Part shown: positions 9,873 to 21,096 of the stretch, in pieces
Numbering within the stretch: the stretch's first letter is position 1
Layout: the number at the start of each line of letters is the position of its first letter
Assembly (NCBI RefSeq): GCF_000469545.1
Contig: NZ_KI273058.1
Location: 243,102-307,101 of the forward strand
Length of the DNA: 64,000 bases
Source: Mitsuokella sp. oral taxon 131 str. W9106
GTDB lineage: Bacteria > Bacillota > Negativicutes > Selenomonadales > Selenomonadaceae
Direction: 5' to 3'
Position numbers and translations under genes: made by a program
Notes under the pieces: model-generated
Databases searched by the model: none
Told to the model about the DNA's origin: nothing
What the model saw: only the letters and a program-made list of their open reading frames with translations

Positions 9873-10517
9873 ATGTCTAAAGTGATTTTAGGTAGAAAAC
9901 TTGGCATGACCCAGATTTTCACGGAAGAGGGCAAGGTCGTTCCCGTGACGGTCGTCGAGTCTGGCAATAACGTCGTCATCCAGAACAAGACCGTGGAGAC
10001 GGACGGCTACAATGCGGTACAGCTCGGCTTTGGTGAAGTCAAGGAACGCAGGGTGACAAAACCCCTGAAGGGACATTTCGCAAAGGCGGGTGTCACGCCT
10101 GTGAAGTTCATCCGTGAGATGCGCCTGCAGGATGCTTCTGAATACAAAGTCGGTGATACCATCGGCGTTACTATATTTGGTGCCGGCGATCTCGTCGATG
10201 TGACGGGCACGAGCAAGGGCAAGGGCTTTGCCGGCGGAATCAAGCGCCATAATTTCGCGCGCGGTCCCATGGGGCATGGCTCGAAATCGCACCGCGAGCC
10301 GGGCTCGACGGGTGCGATGATTTCAGGTCCTGGCGGACGTGTCCTAAAGGGCAAGAAGCTGCCGGGGCGCATGGGCGGCGAGCGCGTCACGGTACAGCGC
10401 CTCTCCGTCGTCCGCGTCGATGCGGATCGCAACCTCATCCTCATCAAGGGCGCCATCCCGGGTCCGAAGAAGAGTTTTGTTGTGATCAAGAGCACCGTCA
10501 AGCCGGGCAAAAACTGA
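9873..10517 (+). CDS. rplC: 50S ribosomal protein L3
   Basis: Full-length L3, 214 residues, an early assembly protein near the peptidyl-transferase centre. The N-terminal [10 protein letters not shown] and the central [20 protein letters not shown] loop with GSTG nearby are diagnostic. ATG 9873 follows AAGGAGGTGG. It lies 18 bases after rpsJ in standard order. Confidence 0.98.
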   Translation: MSKVILGRKLGMTQIFTEEGKVVPVTVVESGNNVVIQNKTVETDGYNAVQLGFGEVKERRVTKPLKGHFAKAGVTPVKFIREMRLQDASEYKVGDTIGVTIFGAGDLVDVTGTSKGKGFAGGIKRHNFARGPMGHGSKSHREPGSTGAMISGPGGRVLKGKKLPGRMGGERVTVQRLSVVRVDADRNLILIKGAIPGPKKSFVVIKSTVKPGKN

Positions 10518-10539
10518 TTGGAAGGAGGCAACCTGAATT

Positions 10540-11163
10540 ATGGCAAAAGTAGCAGTTTATGACATCGCGAACAACCAGGTTGGCGATATCGAATTGAATG
10601 ACAGCGTCTTTGGCGTTGCGATGAATGAAGGCCTCGTCCATCAGGCCGTCGTCATGCAGCTCGCATCCCAGCGCCTCGGCACCCATGCGACGAAGACGCG
10701 CGGCCTTGTCCGCGGCGGCGGCCGTAAGCCTTGGAAGCAGAAAGGCACGGGGCGTGCGCGCGCAGGCTCGACGCGCAGCCCGCTATGGGTCGGCGGCGGC
10801 ACGGTCTTTGGACCGCATCCCAGGAAGCACGGCTTTTCGATGCCGCGCAAGCAGCGCCGTCTTGCCCTCAAGTGCGCTCTTTCCGACAAGGTCAAGAGCG
10901 GCGATCTCATCGTCCTCGACAGCCTCGACTTCGCAGCGCCGAAGACGAAGCAGGTCGTAAAGCTTCTCGGCGACTTCGCGGTCTCTGGCAAGGCGCTTTT
11001 CATCACCGCAGAGGAGATGGAGAATGTCGAGCGCTCCGCGCGCAACATCCCCGGCGTCAAGGCAATCCATTCGCTCGGGCTCAATGTCTTTGACATCCTG
11101 AACCATGGCAAGCTCTTCATCACGAAGGATGCCGTCGCTCGTATCGAGGAGGTATTCGCATAA
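10540..11163 (+). CDS. rplD: 50S ribosomal protein L4
   Basis: Full-length L4, 207 residues. The extended loop with [19 protein letters not shown] reaches the exit tunnel; macrolide-resistance changes usually fall there, and this copy looks wild type. In E. coli L4 represses its own operon through the S10 leader. Whether the odd leader hairpin before rpsJ plays such a part is unknown. The stop codon overlaps the rplW start by one base (TAATG). Confidence 0.98.
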   Translation: MAKVAVYDIANNQVGDIELNDSVFGVAMNEGLVHQAVVMQLASQRLGTHATKTRGLVRGGGRKPWKQKGTGRARAGSTRSPLWVGGGTVFGPHPRKHGFSMPRKQRRLALKCALSDKVKSGDLIVLDSLDFAAPKTKQVVKLLGDFAVSGKALFITAEEMENVERSARNIPGVKAIHSLGLNVFDILNHGKLFITKDAVARIEEVFA

Positions 11164-11444
11164 TGGAAGCACGTGATATTCTGATCCGCCCGCTCATCAC
11201 GGAGCGCACGACCCAGCTCATGGCTGAGGGGAAGTACGTATTCGTCGTAGCAAAGGCAGCAAACAAGATCGAGATCGCAAAGGCAGTCGCCGAGGTCTTC
11301 AAGGTCAAAGTCGATAAGGTCAACACGGTCAACGTGCTTGGCAAGACGAAGCGCATGGGACGCACGTCTGGCAAGCGTCCCGACTACAAGAAAGCAATCG
11401 TGAAGCTAGCGGCTGGTGAGAGCATCGAGTTCTTTGAAGCATAA
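11163..11444 (+). CDS. rplW: 50S ribosomal protein L23
   Basis: Full-length L23, 93 residues, located at the tunnel exit where trigger factor and SRP dock. The [15 protein letters not shown] start and the [20 protein letters not shown] segment are typical. It is translationally coupled to rplD through the TAATG overlap. Confidence 0.97.
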   Translation: MEARDILIRPLITERTTQLMAEGKYVFVVAKAANKIEIAKAVAEVFKVKVDKVNTVNVLGKTKRMGRTSGKRPDYKKAIVKLAAGESIEFFEA

Positions 11445-11465
11445 TGGAAAAGGAGGCATATAAAC

Positions 11466-12293
11466 GTGGCAGTAAAGAGTTTCAAACCATATTCTGCAGG
11501 GCGTCGCTTCATGACGGTCGCGTCGTTTGACGAAATTACGGCCGATAAGCCGGAAAAGTCGCTGACGGAAAGACTGAAGAAGCATGGCGGGCGCAATCAG
11601 CAGGGACGTCTGACGGTTCGCCACCAGGGCGGCGGGCATAAGCGCCTCTACCGCATCATCGATTTCAAGCGCAGGAAGGACGGCATCCCCGCTCGCGTCG
11701 CGACAATCGAGTACGATCCGAACCGCAGCGCACGCATTGCCCTCCTGAACTATGTGGACGGCGAGAAGCGCTACATCCTTGCGCCGAACGGACTGAAGGT
11801 TGGCGACATGGTCGAGTCCGGCCCCGAGGCGGACATCAAGGTCGGCAACGCGCTCCCCTTGAAGCACATCCCCGTCGGCACGACGATCCATAATGTCGAG
11901 CTCAAGATCGGCAAGGGCGCACAGCTCGTAAGAAGCGCCGGTGCATCCGCACAGCTCATGGCAAAGGAAGGCGATTACGCACTCCTGCGCATGCCGTCGG
12001 GCGAGCTCCGCAAGGTGCACATCAACTGCCGTGCCACGATCGGCACGGTAGGAAACCTCGAGCACGAGAACATCACGATCGGCAAGGCCGGCCGCAACCG
12101 TTGGCTCGGCGTTCGCCCGGAAAACCGCGGCGTCGCAATGAACCCGAACGACCATCCGCATGGCGGTGGCGAAGGCCGCAGCCCTGTCGGCCGCAAGCAT
12201 CCGGTCACGAAGTGGGGCAAGTGCGCCATGGGCGCCAAGACCCGCCGCAAGAAGGCATCCGACAAGCTCATCGTCAAGAGACGTACGAAATAA
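11466..12293 (+). CDS. rplB: 50S ribosomal protein L2
   Basis: Full-length L2, 275 residues, needed for subunit joining and peptidyl transfer. [15 protein letters not shown] near the N-terminus and the C-terminal [16 protein letters not shown] motif, with its essential His, are intact. It starts at GTG 11466 after AAGGAGG. Confidence 0.98.
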   Translation: MAVKSFKPYSAGRRFMTVASFDEITADKPEKSLTERLKKHGGRNQQGRLTVRHQGGGHKRLYRIIDFKRRKDGIPARVATIEYDPNRSARIALLNYVDGEKRYILAPNGLKVGDMVESGPEADIKVGNALPLKHIPVGTTIHNVELKIGKGAQLVRSAGASAQLMAKEGDYALLRMPSGELRKVHINCRATIGTVGNLEHENITIGKAGRNRWLGVRPENRGVAMNPNDHPHGGGEGRSPVGRKHPVTKWGKCAMGAKTRRKKASDKLIVKRRTK

Positions 12294-12341
12294 TGAAGCA
12301 AGCAGGCTGCGCTGGGCAGCCTGACGGAAGGAGGATACACT

Positions 12342-12623
12342 TTGTCAAGATCTGTTAAGAAGGGCCCTTTCGTTGCGGAAAGCCTGATGAAGAAGATTAC
12401 GGCACTCAACGAAGCAAATGATAAGAAGGTCATCAAGACCTGGTCGAGAAGTTCCACGATTTTCCCGGATTTTGTCGGTCATACGATTGCGGTGCACGAC
12501 GGACGCAAGCACGTCCCCGTCTACGTGACGGAGGACATGGTCGGACACAAGCTCGGCGAGTTCGCGCCGACGCGTACGTTCAAAGGCCATTCCGGCGAAG
12601 AGCGCAAGACTTCGCTGCGATAA
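12342..12623 (+). CDS. rpsS: 30S ribosomal protein S19
   Basis: Full-length S19, 93 residues, in the 30S head next to S13. [31 protein letters not shown] and the [13 protein letters not shown] segment are conserved. It starts at TTG 12342 behind AAGGAGG. A gap of 48 bases after rplB contains a small GC-rich hairpin (CAGGCTGCG / GGCAGCCTG, 12303-12323). Confidence 0.97.
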   Translation: MSRSVKKGPFVAESLMKKITALNEANDKKVIKTWSRSSTIFPDFVGHTIAVHDGRKHVPVYVTEDMVGHKLGEFAPTRTFKGHSGEERKTSLR

Positions 12624-12644
12624 TTTTGCGAAAGGAGAATCCTT

Positions 12645-12980
12645 GTGGAATCAAAAGCAACTGCTAAATACGTTCGCATCGCTCCGCGCAAAGTTCGTAT
12701 CGTCATGGATCTTATCCGTGGCAAGAACATCGCAGACGCGTTCGCGATCCTGAAGTTCACGCCGAAGGCCGGCGCAGAAGTAGTCGAGAAGGTGCTCCGT
12801 TCGGCGGTCGCCAATGCGGAGAACAACTTCGACATGAACGTCGACAACCTCTACGTCAAGACGGCTTACACCGATCAGGGCCCGACGCTCAAGCGCATTC
12901 ACCCGCGTTCCCGTGGGCAGGCGTTCAAGATTTTGAAGCGCACGTCCCATGTCACGGTCATCGTTGACGAGAAGCACTGA
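12645..12980 (+). CDS. rplV: 50S ribosomal protein L22
   Basis: Full-length L22, 111 residues, lining the exit tunnel. [20 protein letters not shown] and the C-terminal [20 protein letters not shown] loop are clear. GTG 12645 is the start, behind AAAGGAGA. Short spacings on both sides place it in the S10 transcript. Confidence 0.97.
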   Translation: MESKATAKYVRIAPRKVRIVMDLIRGKNIADAFAILKFTPKAGAEVVEKVLRSAVANAENNFDMNVDNLYVKTAYTDQGPTLKRIHPRSRGQAFKILKRTSHVTVIVDEKH

Positions 12981-12998
12981 GAATAGGAGGGGAACGGT

Positions 12999-13667
12999 TT
13001 GGGTCAGAAAGTAAATCCGCATGGCATTCGTCTTGGCATCGTCAAGGACTGGGATGCGAAGTGGTACGCAGACAAAGATTTTGCAGATAACCTGCATGAA
13101 GATATCAAGATCCGTGATTACCTGAAGCAGAGCCTCATGACGGCCGGCGTGCCACGTATCGAGACGGAGCGCAGCCAGAAGCGCCTCAAGCTCACGATCC
13201 ACACGGCTAAGCCAGGCATGGTGATCGGCCGCGGCGGTTCGGGCATCGAGCAGATCAAGGAAGGGCTCAAGAAGTATACGGACAAGAAGGTTGACATCAA
13301 CATCGCGGAGGTCAAGCAGCCGGACATGGACGCGACGCTCGTCGCGGAGAACGTCGCGCAGCAACTGGAGCGCCGCATCGCCTTCCGCCGTGCGATGAAG
13401 CAGGCAGTCGCCCGCACGATGCGCCTCGGCGCAAAGGGCATCAAGATTGCCTGCAGCGGCCGCCTTGGCGGCGCCGAGATCGCACGCAAGGAGTTCTACC
13501 GAGAAGGAAGCATCCCGCTTCATACGCTCCGCGCAGACATCGACTACGGCACGGCAGAAGCACATACGACGTATGGCCGTATCGGCGTCAAGGTCTGGAT
13601 CTTCAAGGGCGAAGTCCTTCCAGAAAAAAAACAGGCGAAGACCGCAGCCGAAGGGAGTGAGGCTTAA
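12999..13667 (+). CDS. rpsC: 30S ribosomal protein S3
   Basis: Full-length S3, 222 residues, at the mRNA entry site. [13 protein letters not shown] at the start, the KH-domain GXXG loop in [10 protein letters not shown], and the C-terminal [13 protein letters not shown] are diagnostic. It starts at TTG 12999 after AGGAGGG and runs directly into rplP with no gap. Confidence 0.98.
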   Translation: MGQKVNPHGIRLGIVKDWDAKWYADKDFADNLHEDIKIRDYLKQSLMTAGVPRIETERSQKRLKLTIHTAKPGMVIGRGGSGIEQIKEGLKKYTDKKVDINIAEVKQPDMDATLVAENVAQQLERRIAFRRAMKQAVARTMRLGAKGIKIACSGRLGGAEIARKEFYREGSIPLHTLRADIDYGTAEAHTTYGRIGVKVWIFKGEVLPEKKQAKTAAEGSEA

Positions 13668-14111
13668 ATGTTACTACCAAAGAGAGTCAAATACCGCAAG
13701 CAGTTCCGTGGCCGCATGAAAGGCAAGGCGAATCGAGGCAATACCGTGAGCCACGGGAAGTACGGCCTCATTGCACTTGAGCCTGCCTGGATCACGAACC
13801 GCCAGATCGAGGCGGCACGCATCGCGATGACGCGCTACATCAAGCGCGGCGGCCAGGTATGGATCAAGATCTTCCCCGACAAGCCGGTAACGGCAAAGCC
13901 GGCTGAGACGCGCATGGGTTCTGGCAAGGGTTCGCCTGAGTACTGGGTCGCCGTCGTCAAGCCGGGCCGCGTCCTCTTCGAGATGGATGGCGTCACGAAG
14001 GAAATCGCATTCGAGGCAATGCGTCTCGCGGGGCATAAGCTCCCGATCAAGACGAAGTTTGTCACGAAGGAAGAAAAGGCAGAGGGCGGTGAAGTAAATG
14101 AAGGTGAATGA
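13668..14111 (+). CDS. rplP: 50S ribosomal protein L16
   Basis: Full-length L16, 147 residues, contacting A-site t[19 protein letters not shown] and the [19 protein letters not shown] segment are typical. Its ATG is immediately after the rpsC stop, and its end overlaps rpmC by 14 bases, so the three genes are probably translationally coupled. Confidence 0.98.
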   Translation: MLLPKRVKYRKQFRGRMKGKANRGNTVSHGKYGLIALEPAWITNRQIEAARIAMTRYIKRGGQVWIKIFPDKPVTAKPAETRMGSGKGSPEYWVAVVKPGRVLFEMDGVTKEIAFEAMRLAGHKLPIKTKFVTKEEKAEGGEVNEGE

Positions 14112-14292
14112 GATTCGCGAGATGAGCAGCGCGGAGCTTGACCAGAAAGTTGCTTCGCTCAAAGAGGAACTCTTCGGTCTCCGCTTCCAGCTCGCCACAG
14201 GCCAGCTCGAAAATCCGATGCGTATCAAGGAAGTCAAGAAGTCGATTGCTCGCATCAAGACGATTCAGCGCGAGAACGAGCGCAACGCATAA
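14098..14292 (+). CDS. rpmC: 50S ribosomal protein L29
   Basis: A full-length 64-residue L29, two helices near the tunnel exit. [20 protein letters not shown] is the family signature. It overlaps the 3' end of rplP by 14 bases; GGCGGTGA precedes ATG 14098. Confidence 0.96.
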   Translation: MKVNEIREMSSAELDQKVASLKEELFGLRFQLATGQLENPMRIKEVKKSIARIKTIQRENERNA

Positions 14293-14330
14293 ACTGACGA
14301 TTTGGCAGGCAGAAGGAAGGAGGCTCCCTG

Positions 14331-14588
14331 ATGAGCGAAAGAAACGTACGGAAAGTAAGAATTGGCAAGGTCATCTCGGACAAAATGGATAAGACGGTCG
14401 TCGTTGCGATCGAGGAACTCAAGCAGCACAAGCTGTACAAGAAGCCCGTGAAGCGCACGGTCAAGTTCCACGCACATGATGAGAAGAATGACGCCCACGT
14501 CGGCGACAAGGTTTCCCTGATGGAGACGCGCCCGCTTTCAAAGACGAAGCGCTGGCGCGTGGTCGAAGTCATCGAGCGCGCGAAGTAA
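14331..14588 (+). CDS. rpsQ: 30S ribosomal protein S17
   Basis: Full-length S17, 85 residues, an early 16S rRNA binder with an OB fold. [17 protein letters not shown] and the C-terminal [16 protein letters not shown] motif are conserved. ATG 14331 follows AAGGAGG. Confidence 0.97.
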   Translation: MSERNVRKVRIGKVISDKMDKTVVVAIEELKQHKLYKKPVKRTVKFHAHDEKNDAHVGDKVSLMETRPLSKTKRWRVVEVIERAK

Positions 14589-14618
14589 TCCAAAACAATC
14601 GGAGAAGGAGGTCACGAA

Positions 14619-14987
14619 ATGATCCAACAGCAAACCATCCTGAATGTTGGGGACAACACGGGCGCGAAGGAAATCATGTGCATTCGTGTTATGGGCGGCT
14701 CCTATCGCAAGTACGCCAACATCGGAGATATCATCGTCGCTGCTGTCAAGTCGGCAGCACCGGGCGGCACGGTCAAGAAGGGCGACGTTGTCAAGGCAGT
14801 CGTCGTCCGCACGGTCAAGGGACTGCGTCGCGGCGATGGCTCATACATCCGCTTTGACGAGAATGCAGCTGTCCTCATCAAGGACGACAAGACGCCGCGC
14901 GGCACGCGCATCTTTGGACCGGTTGCAAGAGAGCTTCGCGAGAAGGACTTCATGAAGATTGTCTCCTTGGCTCCTGAAGTGCTTTAA
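14619..14987 (+). CDS. rplN: 50S ribosomal protein L14
   Basis: Full-length L14, 122 residues, at the subunit interface. [19 protein letters not shown], then [11 protein letters not shown] and [14 protein letters not shown], match the family throughout. It is usually the first gene of the spc operon, but here there is no break after rpsQ, so S10 and spc genes look like one transcript. Confidence 0.98.
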   Translation: MIQQQTILNVGDNTGAKEIMCIRVMGGSYRKYANIGDIIVAAVKSAAPGGTVKKGDVVKAVVVRTVKGLRRGDGSYIRFDENAAVLIKDDKTPRGTRIFGPVARELREKDFMKIVSLAPEVL

Positions 14988-15001
14988 GAGGAGGTGCTAT
15001 T

Positions 15002-15334
15002 TTGTCACTCGTTAAACTGAACGTCAAGAAAGGCGACACGGTCGTCGTCCTGTCCGGCAAGGACAAGGGCAAGGAGGGCAAGGTCATCGCGGCCATGCCG
15101 AAGAAAGGCAAGGTCGTCGTCGAGGGCGTGAACAAAGCAAAGCGCCACACGAAGCCGAACCAGAAGGCACCGCAGGGCGGCATCCTCGTAAAGGAAATGC
15201 CGATGCACGTCTGCAAGGTCCAGCTCGTATGCCCTGCCTGCAAGAAGGCAACGCGGGTTGCACATAAGAAAGTAAACGGCAAGTCGGTCCGCGCCTGCAA
15301 GAAGTGCGGCGAGGTCATCGACCAAACAAAATAA
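15002..15334 (+). CDS. rplX: 50S ribosomal protein L24
   Basis: Full-length L24, 110 residues, with an N-terminal KOW motif ([20 protein letters not shown]). The C-terminal half carries two Cys pairs, CPACKK and CKKCGE, as in the zinc-ribbon form of L24. It starts at TTG 15002 after AGGAGGTG. Confidence 0.97.
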   Translation: MSLVKLNVKKGDTVVVLSGKDKGKEGKVIAAMPKKGKVVVEGVNKAKRHTKPNQKAPQGGILVKEMPMHVCKVQLVCPACKKATRVAHKKVNGKSVRACKKCGEVIDQTK

Positions 15335-15353
15335 AAGGAAAGGAGGAAACTAG

Positions 15354-15893
15354 GTGGATAGATTACAGGAAAAGTACCAGAATGAAGTCACGAAAGCCAT
15401 GACAGAGAAGTTCGGCTATAAGAACGTCATGCAGCTTCCGAAGATCGAGAAGATCATCATCAACATGGGCGTCGGCGAAGCTGTCGCGAATCCGAAGGCA
15501 CTCGATGCTGCGGTCAGCGATCTTACGATCATCGCAGGGCAGAAGCCCATTTTGACGCGTGCGAAGAAGTCGATCGCCGCTTGGAAGCTTCGAGAGGGCA
15601 TGCCGATCGGATGCAAGGTCACGCTGCGCGGCACGCGCATGTACCAATTCCTCGACAAGTTCATGAATGTCGCGCTCCCGCGCGTCCGTGACTTCCGCGG
15701 TCTCTCCGACAAGGCGTTTGATGGCCGCGGAAACTACGCGGTCGGTCTCAAGGAGCAGCTCATTTTCCCGGAGATCGAGTACGACAAGATCGACAAGATC
15801 CGCGGCATGAACATCGTAATCGTCACGACGGCAGAGAAGGATGAAGAAGCGCGCGAGCTCCTGAAACTCATGGGCATGCCGTTCAAAGCATAA
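15354..15893 (+). CDS. rplE: 50S ribosomal protein L5
   Basis: Full-length L5, 179 residues, binding 5S rRNA and the P-site t[32 protein letters not shown] and [10 protein letters not shown] are diagnostic. It starts at GTG 15354 behind AAAGGAGG and is 19 bases from rplX. Confidence 0.98.
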   Translation: MDRLQEKYQNEVTKAMTEKFGYKNVMQLPKIEKIIINMGVGEAVANPKALDAAVSDLTIIAGQKPILTRAKKSIAAWKLREGMPIGCKVTLRGTRMYQFLDKFMNVALPRVRDFRGLSDKAFDGRGNYAVGLKEQLIFPEIEYDKIDKIRGMNIVIVTTAEKDEEARELLKLMGMPFKA

Positions 15894-15908
15894 AGGAGGC
15901 AAGAAACC

Positions 15909-16094
15909 TTGGCTAAGAAGTCTATGATCGAAAAGTGGAGCAAGGAACCGAAGTACCCCACGCGGGCGTACAACCGCTGCAGGATCTGCGGCCGTCCGCA
16001 TGGCTATATGCGCAAGTTCGATATGTGCCGTATCTGCTTTCGTGAGCAGAGCTACAAGGGCGCCATCCCCGGCGTCACGAAGGCAAGCTGGTAA
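15909..16094 (+). CDS. rpsN: 30S ribosomal protein S14, zinc type
   Basis: The short, zinc-binding form of S14 (61 residues), with [20 protein letters not shown] holding the four Cys ligands. This form is usual for Firmicutes. It starts at TTG 15909 after AAAGGAGG. No zinc-free second copy is seen here. Confidence 0.97.
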   Translation: MAKKSMIEKWSKEPKYPTRAYNRCRICGRPHGYMRKFDMCRICFREQSYKGAIPGVTKASW

Positions 16095-16129
16095 TTCCGA
16101 TTGATTGATTGAGAGGAGGATATCGATTC

Positions 16130-16528
16130 ATGGCAATGACTGATCCTATTGCAGATATGCTGACCCGTTTGCGCAATGCAAACTCTGTATTCCACGAGAC
16201 GGTAACCATTCCGGGCTCGAAGATGAAGGCCGCCATCGCTGAAGTTTTGAAGCAGGAAGGGTTCATCAAAGACTATACGTTCCAGGAAGACAACAGGCAA
16301 GGTGTCATCACGATTTCCCTGAAGTACGGTCCCGCACGGGAGCACGTCATCACCGGCATCAAGCGCATTTCGAAGCCTGGCCTTCGCCAGTATGCGAAGC
16401 ATGACGGGCTTCCCCGCGTCCTTGGCGGTCTTGGCATCGCGATCATTTCCACGTCGAAGGGAATCATGAGCGACAAGGCAGCACGCAAGGCCGGTCTCGG
16501 CGGCGAAGTCGTCGCGTACGTTTGGTAA
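16130..16528 (+). CDS. rpsH: 30S ribosomal protein S8
   Basis: Full-length S8, 132 residues, binding helix 21 of 16S r[17 protein letters not shown] at the N-terminus and the C-terminal [20 protein letters not shown] are typical. ATG 16130 is preferred over an upstream in-frame start at 16109 because GAGGAGG at 16112-16118 would lie inside the longer version. In E. coli S8 represses the spc operon. Confidence 0.97.
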   Translation: MAMTDPIADMLTRLRNANSVFHETVTIPGSKMKAAIAEVLKQEGFIKDYTFQEDNRQGVITISLKYGPAREHVITGIKRISKPGLRQYAKHDGLPRVLGGLGIAIISTSKGIMSDKAARKAGLGGEVVAYVW

Positions 16529-16555
16529 GAGGAACTGTAGTCAGGAGGTGTACAG

Positions 16556-17107
16556 ATGTCAAGAATTGGAAATGCACCAGTTGATATCCCAGCCGGCGTG
16601 ACGGTCACGGTCGGTGCGGATAACTTGGTGAAGGTGAAGGGTCCCAAAGGGGAGCTTTCCCGCCACATCAACCCGGAAATGAAAGTAACCGTCGATGGCG
16701 CCGTCCTTACGGTCGCGCGTCCGTCTGACGATAAACCCCATAGGGCGCTTCATGGTCTTTCCCGCTCGCTGATCCACAACATGGTCGTCGGCGTCACGGA
16801 AGGATTCTCGAAGGATCTCGAAATCAACGGTGTCGGTTACCGTGCCCAGAAACAAGGCAAGAACCTTAACCTCTCGCTCGGGTTTTCCCATCCTGTCATC
16901 GTCGAGCCGCCCGCAGGCATTGAGTTCGACGTTCCGTCTGCGACGGCCATTACGGTCAAGGGCATCGACAAGGAAAAGGTCGGCCAGATTGCTGCTGAGA
17001 TCCGCGCATTCCGCAAGCCGGAGCCGTATAAGGGCAAGGGCATCAAGTACGCGGGCGAGCACATCCGCCGCAAGGAAGGCAAGGCCGGCGCAAAGGGCAA
17101 GAAATAA
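16556..17107 (+). CDS. rplF: 50S ribosomal protein L6
   Basis: Full-length L6, 183 residues, with two related domains near the factor-binding site. [14 protein letters not shown] starts the protein and [20 protein letters not shown] is the C-terminal signature. ATG 16556 follows AGGAGGTG. Confidence 0.98.
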   Translation: MSRIGNAPVDIPAGVTVTVGADNLVKVKGPKGELSRHINPEMKVTVDGAVLTVARPSDDKPHRALHGLSRSLIHNMVVGVTEGFSKDLEINGVGYRAQKQGKNLNLSLGFSHPVIVEPPAGIEFDVPSATAITVKGIDKEKVGQIAAEIRAFRKPEPYKGKGIKYAGEHIRRKEGKAGAKGKK

Positions 17108-17137
17108 GATACGGATCCGAGAAAGGAGTGAATCCCT

Positions 17138-17497
17138 GTGCTACATAAAGTAGACAAGAACAAGGCGCGTCAGAAGCGCCACCTGCGCGTCCGCAAGCAC
17201 GTTGCTGGCACGGCGGCGCGCCCTCGCCTTAACGTATACCGCAGCCTCGCGAACATCTACGCGCAGATCATCGATGATACGAATGGCGTGACGCTCGTTT
17301 CGGCAAGCACGCAGGACAAGGGCTTTGCAAACTACGGCGGCAACATCGAGGCCGCCAAGGCCATCGGTGCAGAAATCGCAAAGCGCGCGAAGGAAAAGGG
17401 CATCGAGGAAGTCGTCTTTGACCGCGGTGGTTATATCTACCACGGACGTGTCGCCGCACTCGCCGAAGCAGCCCGTGCAGCCGGGCTGAGGTTCTGA
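17138..17497 (+). CDS. rplR: 50S ribosomal protein L18
   Basis: Full-length L18, 119 residues, a 5S rRNA binder. [18 protein letters not shown] and the C-terminal [20 protein letters not shown] are conserved. It starts at GTG 17138 after AAAGGAG. Confidence 0.97.
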   Translation: MLHKVDKNKARQKRHLRVRKHVAGTAARPRLNVYRSLANIYAQIIDDTNGVTLVSASTQDKGFANYGGNIEAAKAIGAEIAKRAKEKGIEEVVFDRGGYIYHGRVAALAEAARAAGLRF

Positions 17498-17520
17498 ACT
17501 ACGCCAAAGGAGGTAAATGA

Positions 17521-18027
17521 ATGGCTAGAAATATGGACAACGAGACTCCAGAGTTCGAGGAGAAAGTTGTATACATAAACCGCGTTGCGAAGGTCGTCAA
17601 GGGCGGCCGTCGTTTCTCGTTCAGTGCCCTCGTGGTCGTTGGCAACAAGAAGGGCAAGGTCGGCGTCGGCCTCGGCAAGGCGGCAGAAGTTCCTGAGGCG
17701 ATCCGCAAGGGCGTCGAGGATGCGAAGAAGAACCTCGTCGAAGTCGCACTCCGTGACGGCCGCACGATCCCGCATGAGATGGTCGGCATCTTCGGCGCGG
17801 GCCGCGTCATGCTCAAGCCTGCCGCAAAAGGCACCGGCGTCATCGCCGGCGGTCCGGCACGTGCCGTGCTTGAGCTCGCCGGCATCAGCGACATCCTCAC
17901 GAAGTCGCTCGGCTCTGCGAACCCGAACAACATGGTCCGTGCGACGATGGAAGGCCTCAAGGCGCTCAAGCGTCCCGAGGCTGTTGCAGAACTCCGCGGC
18001 AAGACGGTCGCAGAGATTTACGGTTGA
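17521..18027 (+). CDS. rpsE: 30S ribosomal protein S5
   Basis: Full-length S5, 168 residues, important for decoding accuracy. [20 protein letters not shown] and [20 protein letters not shown] are diagnostic. The spectinomycin-loop region around KVVKGGRRF looks wild type. ATG 17521 follows AAAGGAGG. Confidence 0.98.
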   Translation: MARNMDNETPEFEEKVVYINRVAKVVKGGRRFSFSALVVVGNKKGKVGVGLGKAAEVPEAIRKGVEDAKKNLVEVALRDGRTIPHEMVGIFGAGRVMLKPAAKGTGVIAGGPARAVLELAGISDILTKSLGSANPNNMVRATMEGLKALKRPEAVAELRGKTVAEIYG

Positions 18028-18042
18028 TAGGAGGCTCCGAAT

Positions 18043-18228
18043 ATGGCAAAGGTAAAAGTCACGCTGAAGAGAAGCCTCATCGGCCGGCCCGAGACCCAGC
18101 GCAGAACGGTTCGTTCGCTCGGTCTTCGGAAGATCAACTCCGTCGTTGAGCTTCCCGACAACCCTGCAATCCGCGGCCAGCTCCACAAAGTCGAGCATCT
18201 GATTGCAGTTGAGACGATTGCAGAATAA
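18043..18228 (+). CDS. rpmD: 50S ribosomal protein L30
   Basis: Full-length L30, 61 residues. [19 protein letters not shown] and [19 protein letters not shown] match the family. It is 15 bases from rpsE and 15 from rplO. Confidence 0.96.
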   Translation: MAKVKVTLKRSLIGRPETQRRTVRSLGLRKINSVVELPDNPAIRGQLHKVEHLIAVETIAE

Positions 18229-18243
18229 GCAGGAGGCGTAAGA

Positions 18244-18726
18244 ATGAAATTACATGAACTAAAGCCTGCTGAGGGCAGCCGCAAGGCCCGCAAACGCGTT
18301 GGCCGCGGGATCGGCTCCGGCAACGGCAAGACAGCAGGCCGCGGCATGAAGGGACAGAATTCCCGCAGCGGCGGCGGCGTACGCACGGGATTTGAAGGCG
18401 GTCAGATGCCGATCTACCGCCGTCTCCCGAAGCGCGGCTTCAAGAATGTTTGGGCAAAGCACTATGCGGAGGTCAATGTTTCCTCGCTGAACCGTTTTGA
18501 TGACGGCGCCGTAGTCGATCCCGTTGCGCTCATCGAAACGGGCATCCTGAAGAACGTCAGGGACGGCATCCGCATCCTCGGCGACGGCGAGCTCACCAAG
18601 AAGGTCGAGATCATCGCAAATGGCTACACAAAGTCGGCTGTTGAGAAGATCAAGGCTGCTGGTGGCACGGCAAAGCGAATCAAATTCAACCCGGAAACCG
18701 GCAAGACGGAACTAGAGGTACTCTGA
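18244..18726 (+). CDS. rplO: 50S ribosomal protein L15
   Basis: Full-length L15, 160 residues, a late assembly protein. The glycine-arginine rich N-terminus ([19 protein letters not shown]) and [18 protein letters not shown] are diagnostic. Its stop is one base from the secY start, so the two are tightly coupled. Confidence 0.97.
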   Translation: MKLHELKPAEGSRKARKRVGRGIGSGNGKTAGRGMKGQNSRSGGGVRTGFEGGQMPIYRRLPKRGFKNVWAKHYAEVNVSSLNRFDDGAVVDPVALIETGILKNVRDGIRILGDGELTKKVEIIANGYTKSAVEKIKAAGGTAKRIKFNPETGKTELEVL

Positions 18727-18727
18727 T

Positions 18728-19984
18728 ATGCTGGAAGCGTTTGGAAACATTTTTCGGATTCCAGAACTTCGGCAAAAGATTATCTTCACGCTCATTATGT
18801 TCGCGGTCTTCCGCATGGGAACCCATATCCCTGTGCCGGGAGTTGACCCGCAGGCTATCGCGCAGCTCTTCGCAAGCGGTAGCCTATTCGGTCTTCTCGA
18901 CCTCTTCTCTGGCGGCGCGTTCTCCAAGTTCTCCATCTTCGCGATGTCGATCACTCCGTACATCAATGCCGCGATCATCATCCAGCTTCTGAATGTCGTC
19001 ATACCTACGCTTGAGCAGTGGTCGAAGGAGGGGCAGGAAGGATATAAGAAGACGACACAGGTCACGCGCTATCTTACGGTAATCCTCGCTTTCCTGCAGG
19101 CGATCGGCATGTCCATCGGCTTAAAGAGCGCCATATTGAACCCGAACCCCATCAATATCCTGATCATCGCGATCACGTTGACGGCGGGCACGGTGTTTCT
19201 CATGTGGCTCGGTGAGCAGATCACCGCGCAAGGCGTCGGCAACGGCATCTCGCTGATCATTTTTGCCGGCATCGTCGCAGCACTGCCGAAGAACATCGGC
19301 ACGATCTACCACTACGTACAGGCAGGCACGATCAGCTATTTCTCCGTCTTTCTGTTTGCGGTCATCGCCATTTTGATGGTCATGTTCGTCGTTTTCATTG
19401 AGACGGGGTTCCGCCGGGTGCCGATTTCCTACACGAAGCGCGTCGTCGGACAGAAGGCGTATGGCGGGCACACCAGCCACATTCCCCTCAAGGTGAATCA
19501 GGCCGGCGTCATCCCGATCATTTTCGCCTCTTCGGTGCTCATGTTCCCGCCGACGATCGCGCAGTTCATCGACAACGAGACCGTCAAGATGATCGCGAGC
19601 CACCTTCAGTGGGGCACGCCGCTGCAGACGACGCTCTACGTTGCCATGATCATCTTCTTCACTTATTTCTATACCGCCGTCACGGTCAAAATACCGGATA
19701 TGGCGGACAATCTGAAGAAGTATGGCGGGTTTATCCCCGGCGTCCGTCCAGGGCAGCCGACGGCGGACTACCTCGATCATGTCCTCACGCGCATCACGCT
19801 CGCAGGCTCGGTGTTCCTCGCGTTCATCGCAGTCCTGCCGAACATGATCGCGGCGGGCACGCGCATCGAAGGCGTCTACTTCGGCGGGACGGCGCTGCTC
19901 ATCGTAGTCGGCGTCGCGCTCCAGACGATGAAGCAGATCGAGTCGATGGTGGTCATGCGCCACTATGAAGGCTTTATGAAGTGA
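18728..19984 (+). CDS. secY: Protein translocase subunit SecY
   Basis: A full-length SecY of 418 residues, the pore of the inner-membrane protein export channel. Ten hydrophobic segments can be traced. GTHIPVPGVDP lies in the plug region, and NKARPGQ-like FIPGVRPGQPTADYLD is the conserved cytoplasmic loop. Its place at the end of the spc cluster is standard. Every exported protein in this window with a signal peptide would depend on it. Confidence 0.98.
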   Translation: MLEAFGNIFRIPELRQKIIFTLIMFAVFRMGTHIPVPGVDPQAIAQLFASGSLFGLLDLFSGGAFSKFSIFAMSITPYINAAIIIQLLNVVIPTLEQWSKEGQEGYKKTTQVTRYLTVILAFLQAIGMSIGLKSAILNPNPINILIIAITLTAGTVFLMWLGEQITAQGVGNGISLIIFAGIVAALPKNIGTIYHYVQAGTISYFSVFLFAVIAILMVMFVVFIETGFRRVPISYTKRVVGQKAYGGHTSHIPLKVNQAGVIPIIFASSVLMFPPTIAQFIDNETVKMIASHLQWGTPLQTTLYVAMIIFFTYFYTAVTVKIPDMADNLKKYGGFIPGVRPGQPTADYLDHVLTRITLAGSVFLAFIAVLPNMIAAGTRIEGVYFGGTALLIVVGVALQTMKQIESMVVMRHYEGFMK

Positions 19985-20686
<702 letters not shown>

Positions 20687-20711
20687 CAAGGAAGCGATTC
20701 CTGAGATAGTG

Positions 20712-20729
20712 GGCGGCCTAGCGGCCGCC
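20712..20729 (+). other. GC-rich hairpin between adk and infA
   Basis: GGCGGCC pairs with GGCCGCC across a TAGC loop. No T run follows, so termination is doubtful. It may stabilise or process the transcript. Confidence 0.5.
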
Positions 20730-20790
20730 TATTGTCATAATGAAGCCGATTCCGGGCAGACGCCCATATCCCATAAAGAGGAGAGAGAGC

Positions 20791-21009
20791 ATGTCGAAGC
20801 AAGACGTTATTGAAGTAGAAGGCAAGGTCCTTGAGGCCTTGCCGAATGCGATGTTCCAAGTGGAGCTCGAGAATGGACACGTCGTTCTCGCGCACGTCTC
20901 TGGGAAGATTCGCATGAACTTCATCCGCATCCTGCCGGGCGACAAGGTCACGATCGAGCTTACGCCGTATGACCTCACGCGCGGACGCATCACCTACCGC
21001 TTCAAGTAA
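20791..21009 (+). CDS. infA: Translation initiation factor IF-1
   Basis: A full-length 72-residue IF-1 with an OB fold that blocks the A site during initiation. [20 protein letters not shown] and [19 protein letters not shown] are diagnostic. The ATG at 20791 is directly behind GAGGAGAGAG; an upstream in-frame start at 20740 would add a tail not found in IF-1. Confidence 0.97.
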   Translation: MSKQDVIEVEGKVLEALPNAMFQVELENGHVVLAHVSGKIRMNFIRILPGDKVTIELTPYDLTRGRITYRFK

Positions 21010-21083
21010 GCGGCCCATCGAGATCTGTCGCTTGCACGCCAAAAGTTTTTTGTTTCCCTCTAGGCAGGGCACAAAAAAAATGA

Positions 21084-21089
21084 TATACT
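21084..21089 (+). promoter_or_regulatory. Possible -10 box for the alpha operon
   Basis: TATACT lies in an A-rich stretch after infA, with no good -35 box at 17 bases. Transcription would start near 21096, just before the folded leader. Confidence 0.5.
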
Positions 21090-21096
21090 AAAAAAA

